Shown: positions 50,145 through 58,258 of the stretch, one piece after another
Numbering within the stretch: the first letter of the stretch is position 1
Layout of the letters: each line of letters starts with the position of its first letter
Assembly (NCBI GenBank): GCA_023386045.1
Contig: JAEWKK010000019.1
Location: 186,001-250,000 of the forward strand
From: Bacteroidota bacterium
GTDB taxonomy: Bacteria; Bacteroidota; Bacteroidia; Chitinophagales; Chitinophagaceae
Length of the DNA stretch: 64,000 nt
Reading direction: 5' to 3'
Program-made: the position numbers and the translations under genes
The notes under the pieces: generated by a model
What the model was told of the DNA's origin: nothing
What the model saw: only the letters and a program-made list of their open reading frames with translations
The model's database searches: none

Positions 50145-53003
50145 ATGCCAGCACGAATTTTATTGCTTTTCCTGCTTTTTTCAGGCTTTCAGCAGTTATC
50201 TGCACAAAATTTATCCATTAGCGGAACTTTAACCGACGGAAATACAGGCATGCCTCTTCCAGGGGCAACCATTTCCCTGAAAAAATTCACAGACTCTACT
50301 ATACAGAAAAGCATCAGTGATTCAGCCGGCTATTTTCTTTTTGATCATTTATCTCCTGACAGCTTTCTACTTTCTTTTTCCTATGTAGGTTACAACCCGG
50401 TATCAAGATGGATAAAGCTTGACAGTACTGATGTAAGCATTGATATCAGGGCGGCGTCAAATGAATCGCAACAACTCGAAACGGTGATCATCAGGGCCAC
50501 AACACCAGCAGTCACACAAAAGGGCGATACGCTTCAAATGAGTGCCAGCCAGTATAAGGTGAATCCTGATGCCAGTGGAGAAGACCTCGTGAGAAAAATG
50601 CCTGGGATCACGATTGAAAACGGACAGGTGAAGGCCCAGGGAGAAAACGTACAAAAAGTAACAATAGACGGACGTGATCTTTTTGGTGATGATGCCACAG
50701 CCGCATTAAGAAACTTGCCGGCAGAGATCATAGACAGGATCCAGGTTTTTGACAGGTTGAGCGACCAGGCGCAATTCACGGGAGTTGATGATGGAAATAC
50801 TACAAAGGCCATCAATATTGTTACAAAGGCCAACATGCGCAATGGACAGTTTGGAAGAGTCTTTGCCGGATATGGAACTGATGAACGCTATGCTGCCGGC
50901 GGCAACGCAACGATTTTAAAGGATAACAGGAGAATTTCAATAGTTGGAAATTTCAATAATGTGAATCAGCAGAATTTTTCACAACAGGATCTGCTTGGAG
51001 TTACCAGCAACAATCAAAGAGGTGGCGGACAAAGAGGAGGCGGACAGAGAGGAGGCAACCGTGGGCCTGGTGGTGGAGGAAATTTTGGCAACAGCAGTAA
51101 TTTCCTTGTAGGACAACAGAATGGTATCAACAAGACGAATGCACTGGGCGTTAATTTTTCCGACATATGGGGAAAGAAGCTGACAGTAACCGGTAGTTAT
51201 TTCTTTAACAACAGCAACAATAGCACGAATGAATTGTCGAACCAGCAATATTTCACCGGCAATATCATAGAACAGTCCAACAACAATTCAAGTAAAAATT
51301 TTAATCACAGGATCAATATGAGGCTGGAGTGGAGGCTTGATTCTTCCAACCAGATCATCATCATACCAAACCTGAGTTTTCAAAAAAATAATTCAGACAG
51401 ACTTGTTACAACCAGTGTTTTTTCAGAAAGCAAACAGATTAGTACCACCAATAATTCCACCGATAACAAAAGAGATGGCAACAATCTGAATAATACCATC
51501 CTCTGGCGACATTCATTTGCAAAAAGAGGAAGAACATTTTCAGTTAACCTGAACACCTCATCCAACAGCCGCCAGGGCGAAATATATGTAAACACATTGC
51601 AACAAAGATTTGATTCTTTAGGAACGCCAATCAGTTCAAGTACGAGCAGGTTTACCGACCAGGATAATGGTGGTTATCAGGTATCAGCAAACTTCGTATA
51701 TACAGAACCGATCAGCGAAAAAACACAACTGCAACTTAATTACAATCCATCCTATTCCAGGAATAAGGCCGACCAGGAAGCTTTTCGATATAATGCAAAT
51801 GAGGAGAGATATAATATTTTTGATACCAGTTTATCCAACCGCTTTGACAATACTACCAAAGCTCAAAATGCAGGATTTAGTTTTCGAATTGGTGACAGGG
51901 ACAAACAGATTGTATTTGGAGCCAACTACCAGAGGAATACCCTGAGCAGTGACCAGGACTTTCCAAGAACTTTGAATGTTGAAAAGACTTTCAACAATGT
52001 ATTACCCAATGCACAGATAAGATGGAAGCTCTCACCAAAGAGCAATATCAGAATCTTCTATCGTTCTAATACAAATAATCCATCTGTTACTCAATTATCC
52101 GATGTAGTTGATATCACCAACAGGCCTTTCATTACTGCTGGAAACCCGCAATTAAAGCAGCAATTCATGAACATCCTGAGTGGCCGTTATACTTTCACCA
52201 ATACAACTAAAGGACTCTTACTGGTTGGTAATGTATTTTACCAGACTGCTAATGATTACATCACCAATGCTACCTATATCAACTCAACAACTACCAACAG
52301 AACCATAAATATTAATAACAATCCTTTGGTGCTGGCGCCTGGCGAACAGGTAAGTATTCCTGTAAACCTGGATGGTTACAGGAGTGTGCGTTCATTTCTG
52401 ACCTTTGCACTTCCTGTGAAATTCATCAAATCCAATATCAACTTGAATGGTGGAATCAGTTTCACAAGGCTGCCGGGTGCCATTGACAGTATCAGCAATA
52501 TTTCCAGAAATACAACTTATTCAACAGGTGCTGTGATCGCCAGTAATGTAAGTCAGTATGTAGACTTTACTCTTTCCTACACTGCCAATTTCAACAAGGT
52601 CAAGAACCAGGTCCAAAAAGAATTTGATGATGATTATTTCCAGCATGTGGCAAGTATTCAGCTCAACCTGTTGTCAAAAAATGGATGGTTTTTCCAGAAT
52701 GAATTAAGCAACCAGCTGTTGCGTGGCCTTGCCGAAGGCTTCAACCAGGATTATACACTTTGGAATATGTCGGTTGGAAAAAAATTCCTGAAGGACCGCA
52801 AAGGCGAGTTGAAACTGGGCGTATTTGATCTACTGAAACAAAACCAGAGTATCAGCCGGAATGTGACTGATGCCTATGTTGAAGATGTTAGGAATGAAGT
52901 GCTGCAACAATATTTCATGCTCACATTTACATACAATCTTCGAAACTTTGGTACTGCTGCTGCCAGGGCTGCAAACAGAAGAGCTTCAGGAACAAGGAAT
53001 TGA
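50145..53003 (+). CDS. Outer membrane beta-barrel protein (OMP_b-brl_3 / TonB-receptor-like)
   Basis: 952 residues. The signal peptide (1-20) is followed by a carboxypeptidase-regulatory-like domain (LSISGTLTDGNTGMPLPGA, residues about 23-105). Then comes a plug-like region (EDLVRKMPGITIENGQVKAQ, VTIDGRDLFGDDATAALRNLPA) and a large beta-barrel of the OMP_b-brl_3 type to the C-terminus. A Gly/Arg-rich segment, QRGGGQRGGGQRGGNRG, interrupts the barrel region at residues about 289-313. No SusD partner is adjacent, so the transported substrate is unknown. The end GTAAARAANRRASGTRN lacks the usual terminal aromatic. It is a single gene. Confidence 0.88.
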   Translation: MPARILLLFLLFSGFQQLSAQNLSISGTLTDGNTGMPLPGATISLKKFTDSTIQKSISDSAGYFLFDHLSPDSFLLSFSYVGYNPVSRWIKLDSTDVSIDIRAASNESQQLETVIIRATTPAVTQKGDTLQMSASQYKVNPDASGEDLVRKMPGITIENGQVKAQGENVQKVTIDGRDLFGDDATAALRNLPAEIIDRIQVFDRLSDQAQFTGVDDGNTTKAINIVTKANMRNGQFGRVFAGYGTDERYAAGGNATILKDNRRISIVGNFNNVNQQNFSQQDLLGVTSNNQRGGGQRGGGQRGGNRGPGGGGNFGNSSNFLVGQQNGINKTNALGVNFSDIWGKKLTVTGSYFFNNSNNSTNELSNQQYFTGNIIEQSNNNSSKNFNHRINMRLEWRLDSSNQIIIIPNLSFQKNNSDRLVTTSVFSESKQISTTNNSTDNKRDGNNLNNTILWRHSFAKRGRTFSVNLNTSSNSRQGEIYVNTLQQRFDSLGTPISSSTSRFTDQDNGGYQVSANFVYTEPISEKTQLQLNYNPSYSRNKADQEAFRYNANEERYNIFDTSLSNRFDNTTKAQNAGFSFRIGDRDKQIVFGANYQRNTLSSDQDFPRTLNVEKTFNNVLPNAQIRWKLSPKSNIRIFYRSNTNNPSVTQLSDVVDITNRPFITAGNPQLKQQFMNILSGRYTFTNTTKGLLLVGNVFYQTANDYITNATYINSTTTNRTININNNPLVLAPGEQVSIPVNLDGYRSVRSFLTFALPVKFIKSNINLNGGISFTRLPGAIDSISNISRNTTYSTGAVIASNVSQYVDFTLSYTANFNKVKNQVQKEFDDDYFQHVASIQLNLLSKNGWFFQNELSNQLLRGLAEGFNQDYTLWNMSVGKKFLKDRKGELKLGVFDLLKQNQSISRNVTDAYVEDVRNEVLQQYFMLTFTYNLRNFGTAAARAANRRASGTRN

Positions 53004-53076
53004 AAAAGCTGGTGGATTGGATTTAAATCGCTGAAAGCAAATCAAAAGGTCTTCTTAATTTAAGAAAAGATTTATC

Positions 53077-53454
53077 ATGAAACATGCTATCAGCTGGTTT
53101 GAAATTCCGGCAAAAGATATTGACCGTGCACAGAAATTTTATGAAACAATATTTGGGATTCAACTCACTCCATTGAATATGCCTGACATTGAAATGCGTC
53201 TTTTTCCTATTGATGATCCCATGAATGGAGTGGGAGGTTCTATTTGCAAAACGGATGGTTTTCATATTCCCTCTACTACAGAAGGACCGCTGATCTATCT
53301 GAATGGCAATCCGGATCTTCAAATAATACTTGATAAAGTGGAAGCCGCCGGTGGAAAGGTTACTGTTCCCAAAACACAGATCTCACCCGAATATGGATTT
53401 ATGGGTGTATTTATCGATAGCGAAGGGAATAGGATTGCATTACATTCCATGTAA
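53077..53454 (+). CDS. VOC family (glyoxalase-like) protein
   Basis: 125 residues in two beta-alpha-beta-beta-beta modules. Key segments are HAISWFEIPAKDIDRAQKFYETIFGI (first module, with a metal-ligand histidine near the start) and KVTVPKTQISPEYGFMGVFIDSEGNRIALHS, ending with an Asp/Glu and His. Typical for an uncharacterised VOC protein that may bind a metal and a small substrate. The reaction is unknown. Convergent with the DsbA-like gene, separated by a large repeat region. Confidence 0.85.
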   Translation: MKHAISWFEIPAKDIDRAQKFYETIFGIQLTPLNMPDIEMRLFPIDDPMNGVGGSICKTDGFHIPSTTEGPLIYLNGNPDLQIILDKVEAAGGKVTVPKTQISPEYGFMGVFIDSEGNRIALHSM

Positions 53455-54136
53455 CACAGATTACACGGATTAGGTATTATCACAGATTACACAGAGAGAA
53501 ATGAATCACAGATTACACAGATTGACACAGATTAGATCTTAATAAAAGGATAGATCAATAAAAAGAAAATCAATCATCTTCGGAGTAAAGATTTCCACGT
53601 GTAATAAATTTAGGAGCGTAGCCCATACATCTTCTTAGCAAATATTTGCAGATAGAAGGCTTAAGGGGCGTAGCCCTGGAATAGCTATTCCAGGGCTACG
53701 CCCCTTGGTTAAATGATGGTTGGAGTTTTTACGAAGATTTTTGGGCTAACGCCCCAGGATGTTTGTGGTTGTAGTTTTTACTTCCTAATCACCGATATCA
53801 GTGATTGTATCACAGATTTCACAGATTGGCACAGATTAGATCTTGATAGCAGAAAATGATTGATTGATAAGAGATAAACTAATCATACCTAATTAGCGAA
53901 ATCAGTGATTGTATCACAGATTTCACAGATTATAACAATATCAAAAGTTCGTTGATTTGGGCCGATCGTTTTGGGATACATTCTTAAATAATTCCTTTTC
54001 CCGATAAATGCTTTTAAATTATTTGGCCGGTTTTGTAATCGTGTAACCGATAATCTGTGCCAATCTGTGTATCTGTGATAATTCCTAATCCTTGTAATCT
54101 GTGATTCATTTCTCTCTGTGTAATCTGTGATTCTTC
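53455..54136. repeat. Composite repeat region with inverted ends, locus 3
   Basis: The 682-base gap between two convergent genes holds several layers. There is a CACAGATTACACAGATT-type block at 53455-53590 and another at 53800-53935. An exact 39-base inverted repeat lies at 53479-53517 and 54093-54131. A perfect 44-base palindrome lies at 53663-53706, flanked by diverged relatives of its arms (AGGAGCGTAGCCC at about 53612 and GGGCTAACGCCCC at about 53741). No reading frame is supported. The right inverted arm ends six bases before the DsbA-like stop codon. Confidence 0.9.
53663..53706. repeat. Perfect 44-bp palindrome
   Basis: Arms of 22 bases (AAGGGGCGTAGCCCTGGAAT... at the left) meet without a loop at 53684/53685 and match their complement at every position. 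The GGGGCGTAGCCC core recurs in degenerate form on both sides. It resembles a REP-type hairpin and is much more regular than an ordinary terminator. Confidence 0.95.
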
Positions 54137-54811
54137 TTATTCAGTGGAATCCTTATTGATTTCTGATAATACTTTATCAATCCTTGCCTTCAGTGTTTCA
54201 TAATCGGTATATCCGCTGGCGAGTAAATAGAATTTGGAATCTGTAACCTGAAGGAGTACACAGGGAAACCCCGTTACCTGTAATTGTTTTACAAGTGCAA
54301 ATTCGTAATAAGCCTTCTCTTTATATTCTTCTGATTTTAGTTTGGTATAAAACTCCTCTTCAGGGATCTGGTATTGAATTACAAGGTGGCGGTAGGCTTC
54401 ATTATCGGTAAGATCGCGGCCTTCATAGTTCAATGCATATTGCAGGTCGGATGCCATGTACACCGCTTTTTCAGGATAGTATTCCTTCATAATGCAAAGT
54501 GCGATAGCGGGTTTGGTTGAATCGGGATACCAGTCTGTTTCTTCAGGATGAAATACATGCCAGAGAAAGTCCTGGCCGAATTTAATGCCGGTAAGTTCTT
54601 CCACGCGCTTGTATGCGTTTTGAATATATTGAGCCATCGGAGCAAAATGCGTCGGCTCTTCCGGCATGATCATGCCGCCCGAAAGCACATCAAAAGCAAG
54701 CCTGCCTTCATATTCCTTAGCGATCCTTGTAATTACTGGACTGAATCCATAACACCAACCGCAATAAGCATCATAACAATAATATATCGTTGGCTGTATT
54801 TTATTTTCCAT
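54137..54811 (-). CDS. DsbA family thioredoxin-like protein
   Basis: 224 residues, cytoplasmic, no signal peptide. The active site is YCGWCYGFSP with C17 and C20, giving CGWC instead of the DsbA CPHC. The remaining thioredoxin fold contains a helical insertion and the cis-proline region VTGFPCVLLQV, as in FrnE and 2-hydroxychromene isomerase-like DsbA relatives. It probably acts as a thiol oxidoreductase on an unknown partner. Its 3' end abuts the repeat region; the 5' side is an ACTCACC word-repeat spacer. Confidence 0.85.
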   Translation of the reverse strand: MENKIQPTIYYCYDAYCGWCYGFSPVITRIAKEYEGRLAFDVLSGGMIMPEEPTHFAPMAQYIQNAYKRVEELTGIKFGQDFLWHVFHPEETDWYPDSTKPAIALCIMKEYYPEKAVYMASDLQYALNYEGRDLTDNEAYRHLVIQYQIPEEEFYTKLKSEEYKEKAYYEFALVKQLQVTGFPCVLLQVTDSKFYLLASGYTDYETLKARIDKVLSEINKDSTE

Positions 54812-54889
54812 TCTTTATACCTTCAAAAACCCGGCTACATTTAATATCAAGATATTCTCATCAAAAACTAACTACTACTACAAACTCTC

Positions 54890-54957
54890 TCACAACTTCC
54901 CACTCACCACTCACTACTCACCACTCACAATAACACACCACTCACCATTCACCCACC
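54890..54957. repeat. ACTCACCACTCACC word repeat upstream of the DsbA-like gene
   Basis: Near-tandem ACTCACCACTCACTACTC words, the same family as at 30820 and 39715, fill the spacer between polA and the DsbA-like gene right up to the polA stop codon. Confidence 0.8.
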
Positions 54958-57759
54958 TCAATGCGCTTCCAGCCAGTTCACTCCTTCACCTACTTCTGCT
55001 ATCACAGGCACGCCATTGGGCAGGCTCATGGCAGATTGCATGCATTCCAGAACCAGCGGCTTCAGCGTTTCAACTTCATCCTTATGTGCATCGAACACCA
55101 ATTCATCATGAACCTGGAGGATCATTTTGGAACGGAAACCTTTTTCTTTCATCGCTTTTTGTACACGAACCATGGCCAGCTTGATCATATCGGCAGCCGT
55201 ACCCTGGATCGGTGAATTGATCGCATTGCGTTCTGCATAACCACGAACTGTGAAATTGGAAGAATTGATATCTCTCAGCCATCTCTTTCTTCCCATGATG
55301 GTTTGTACATAACCATGCTCGCGGCAATAGTTGATCATGTCATCCATGTAACGGGTAATGCCAGCGAATTCTTTTTTATAATTATCGATGATGGTCTTTG
55401 CTTCAGTTCTGCTGATACCCAGGTTTTCTGCCAGACCAAAAGCGCCCTGTCCATAAATGATTCCGAAGTTCACACTCTTGGCCTTACGGCGCATTTCTTT
55501 TGTGACAGCTTCTTCCTCCACACCATAAACTTTTGCTGCAGTAGCCGTATGCACATCTTTATGTTGTCGGAAGGCTTCACACATCACTTCATCAGCACTT
55601 AGTGCAGCAACGATCCGCAATTCTATTTGTGAGTAATCCGCGCTCACAAGAATATGATCTGCATCTCTTGGAATAAAGGCCTTACGGATCTCCCGGCCTC
55701 TTTCGGTTTTGATGGGTATGTTCTGCAAATTCGGATTGTTGCTGGCCAGTCGTCCTGTTACAGCAACTGCCTGTCCATAGGTAGTATGCACCCTGCCCGT
55801 TTTTTTGTTGATCAGCAATGGCAAGGCATCCACATAGGTAGACCTCAGTTTCGTGTATTCGCGGTAAGCCAAAATATCATCCGCAACCGGATGCAATACT
55901 GCCAGTTTTCGTAACACATCCTCACCTGTTGCATACTGACCTGTCTTTGTTTTTTTAGCCTTGGGATCCAGTTTTAATTTTTCAAACAAAACCTCACCTA
56001 ATTGCCTGGGAGAACCAAGGTTAAAACGAACACCCGAAGCTTCATAAACTTTCTCTTCATGCACACGGGCTTCAATTTCCAGCACTCTTGAATATTCATT
56101 CAGGAAATCAACATCCACACGTACACCTTCAAATTCCATTTCCATCAGCACAGGCACCAATGGATTTTCTACTTCATCAAATATTTTCCTTACGCCAACT
56201 TCCTGCATTTTTGGAATAAAAATGTTTTTGAACTGAAGAGTGACATCTGCATCTTCAACAGCATACTCTTTTATCTTTTCCAGCTCAACATCTTTCATGC
56301 AACCCTGGTTCTTTCCTTTTTTACCTATCAGCTCTTCGATATGGATGGGTTCATAGTTCAGAAATTTTGCACTGAGCCAGTCCATATTGTTTTTTCCATC
56401 GGGATCAATCAGGTAATGCGCAAGGAGGGTATCAAACAATTGACCTTTGATCTCAAACCCATACCATTTAAGCATGAGCAGGTCATATTTGATATTATGT
56501 CCTACCCAGGTTTTAGAGGTATCATTAAAGAGCGGCAAAAATCTTGAAATGATATTTTTTGTTTCCGCAGCATTCTCACAGGGAACAGGCACATACCATC
56601 CCTTCCCTTTTTCAACTGAAAAACTAAGCCCTACAAGGTCCGCGGCATTTGCATCAATGCTGGTTGTTTCTGTATCAAAAGAAATTTCCTGGTGCTGGTT
56701 CAAAGCATCTATCAGGGCTTTGAATTCAGCTTCGCTCTCCACCAGCTCATAAGAATGCGGTGTATTATGAATATTATTTCCAGGCTGCACCACTGATATC
56801 ACTTCGGCTTCATCTGCAGAAGCATTATTAAACAAATCGGCCTGTACACCATTTGCATTTTTTCTAGCTCCTGGTTCGCCACCAAATTCTTCACCCAGTA
56901 ATCTCCTGCCAATAGTTTTAAATTCAAGTTCATTGAACACTTCTTTGAGCATTTCCTTATTCCAGTCTTTCAGCAGGAAATCACCTTCATGAAAATCTAC
57001 CGGCACTGAGGTGATGATCCTTGCGAGTTTTTTCGACATGATAGCATCATCCTTTCCTTTCCTGATCTTTTCTCCCAGTGCACCTTTGATCTGTTCTGCA
57101 TTGGCAAGAACATTCTCAAGTGTTTTATACTCTGTCAGCAATTTGCAAGCTGTTTTTTGTCCCACACCAGCAATCCCGGGAATATTATCTACCGCATCGC
57201 CCATGAGGCCAAGAATGTCAACTACCTGGTCAACAGATTCTATGCACCACTTCTCGCAAACTTCTTTGGGACCCATGATCTCCACATCTCCTCCCTGGTA
57301 TCCCGGCTTATAGATTTTGATCTTATCGCTTACCAGCTGACCATAATCTTTATCCGGTGTGACCATGAAAACTTCATAACCCAGTTTCTCTGCCTGTTTG
57401 CTCAAAGTGCCGATCACATCATCCGCTTCATAGCCATGACTTTCGATTATGGGGATATTCAGGCCGCTGATGATGCGTTTGATATCAGGAATGGCAGCAG
57501 TAAGGTCTTCAGGTGCTTCCTGTCGGTTGGCTTTATACTCAGAAAAATCTGTATGCCTTTCAGTGGGTTCGGCAGTATCAAAACAAACAGCCATATGGGT
57601 GGGCTTCTGGTTGTTGATCAGTTCTATGATGGTATTGGTGAAGCCAAATTGCGCATTGGTATTCTTCCCTTTGGAGGTCACCCTGGGATTACGTATGAGG
57701 GCATAATAAGCCCTGAAAATTAATGCGTAGGCATCCAGCAAAAACAATCTTTTGTCCAT
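54958..57759 (-). CDS. polA: DNA polymerase I
   Basis: 933 residues with all three domains. The N-terminal 5'-3' exonuclease includes LFLLDAYALIFRAYYAL and ESHGYEADDVIGTLS. The 3'-5' exonuclease has intact catalytic acids, seen in ISFDTETTSIDAN, so proofreading is probably active. The polymerase domain has DYSQIELRIVAALS (motif A), KSVNFGIIYGQGAFGLAE (O helix) and the LQVHDELVFD motif C. It fills gaps and removes RNA primers. An interdomain insert at about residues 290-340 (ARKNANGVQADLFNNASADE) is low complexity. It is monocistronic; uvrB and recA follow on the map but in separate units. Confidence 0.96.
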   Translation of the reverse strand: MDKRLFLLDAYALIFRAYYALIRNPRVTSKGKNTNAQFGFTNTIIELINNQKPTHMAVCFDTAEPTERHTDFSEYKANRQEAPEDLTAAIPDIKRIISGLNIPIIESHGYEADDVIGTLSKQAEKLGYEVFMVTPDKDYGQLVSDKIKIYKPGYQGGDVEIMGPKEVCEKWCIESVDQVVDILGLMGDAVDNIPGIAGVGQKTACKLLTEYKTLENVLANAEQIKGALGEKIRKGKDDAIMSKKLARIITSVPVDFHEGDFLLKDWNKEMLKEVFNELEFKTIGRRLLGEEFGGEPGARKNANGVQADLFNNASADEAEVISVVQPGNNIHNTPHSYELVESEAEFKALIDALNQHQEISFDTETTSIDANAADLVGLSFSVEKGKGWYVPVPCENAAETKNIISRFLPLFNDTSKTWVGHNIKYDLLMLKWYGFEIKGQLFDTLLAHYLIDPDGKNNMDWLSAKFLNYEPIHIEELIGKKGKNQGCMKDVELEKIKEYAVEDADVTLQFKNIFIPKMQEVGVRKIFDEVENPLVPVLMEMEFEGVRVDVDFLNEYSRVLEIEARVHEEKVYEASGVRFNLGSPRQLGEVLFEKLKLDPKAKKTKTGQYATGEDVLRKLAVLHPVADDILAYREYTKLRSTYVDALPLLINKKTGRVHTTYGQAVAVTGRLASNNPNLQNIPIKTERGREIRKAFIPRDADHILVSADYSQIELRIVAALSADEVMCEAFRQHKDVHTATAAKVYGVEEEAVTKEMRRKAKSVNFGIIYGQGAFGLAENLGISRTEAKTIIDNYKKEFAGITRYMDDMINYCREHGYVQTIMGRKRWLRDINSSNFTVRGYAERNAINSPIQGTAADMIKLAMVRVQKAMKEKGFRSKMILQVHDELVFDAHKDEVETLKPLVLECMQSAMSLPNGVPVIAEVGEGVNWLEAH

Positions 57760-57836
57760 CCGGCGAAGTTAGGGAGATGTTGCGTGTTTGAGTTGGAAGA
57801 TGGAATGAAGGAATTCAGAGATTATGACCGGATGAA

Positions 57837-57862
57837 AATAAAAAACCCCGCTGGTACGGGGC
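57837..57862 (-). terminator. Rho-independent terminator after the 74-aa gene
   Basis: On the minus strand CCCCG pairs with CGGGG (57856-57860 and 57845-57849) around a 6-base loop and is followed by a T-run (TTTTTTATTTT). Confidence 0.8.
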
Positions 57863-57917
57863 CTTTTGATTTGTAAAAATTGAGAATAAAAAGGGTTAGT
57901 AAAAGATTCTTTATTGA

Positions 57918-58142
57918 TCAATTTTGAAATGCTGCTGCATGCGCCGGCTGACTTACTTCAACTTTATTGAGGTAAGGTTGAGGATCTGAAACAAGTACAG
58001 TTCCTTTGATAGCTGATACCTGTGCATGAGGTGTTGCAGTTTCCTGTGTGTTGCTTTCTTTATGTATGAAATTGAGATAAAGTGCGAAGAACAAAAGGTT
58101 GAATGCAAAAAAATTAAGTACCCTGGAGATACGCTTTTTCAT
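57918..58142 (-). CDS. Hypothetical small membrane-anchored protein
   Basis: 74 residues: basic start KKRISRVLNFF, one hydrophobic helix (about 9-25), then a polar tail with repeats of Gln, Thr and Pro (NTQETATPHAQVSA, VEVSQPAHAAAF). It looks like a signal anchor or short lipoprotein-like peptide, without a lipobox. The frame has its own terminator, which supports it being transcribed. No family recognised. A competing plus-strand frame at 58026-58256 has no such support. Confidence 0.55.
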   Translation of the reverse strand: MKKRISRVLNFFAFNLLFFALYLNFIHKESNTQETATPHAQVSAIKGTVLVSDPQPYLNKVEVSQPAHAAAFQN

Positions 58143-58258
58143 AAATACTGGATTTGTGGTTTAACAAGACTAAAATATAAAGCTCCACAACAAGCTGCAA
58201 GACTTATCAATGATTTTTTGCAAAATCGAGGGAAACTGCTAAAGAAAAATACGTAGAT

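Noticed and set aside
58026..58256. 76-residue plus-strand frame
   Set aside because: It is antisense to a minus-strand gene with a signal-anchor pattern and its own terminator, and shows no features of its own.
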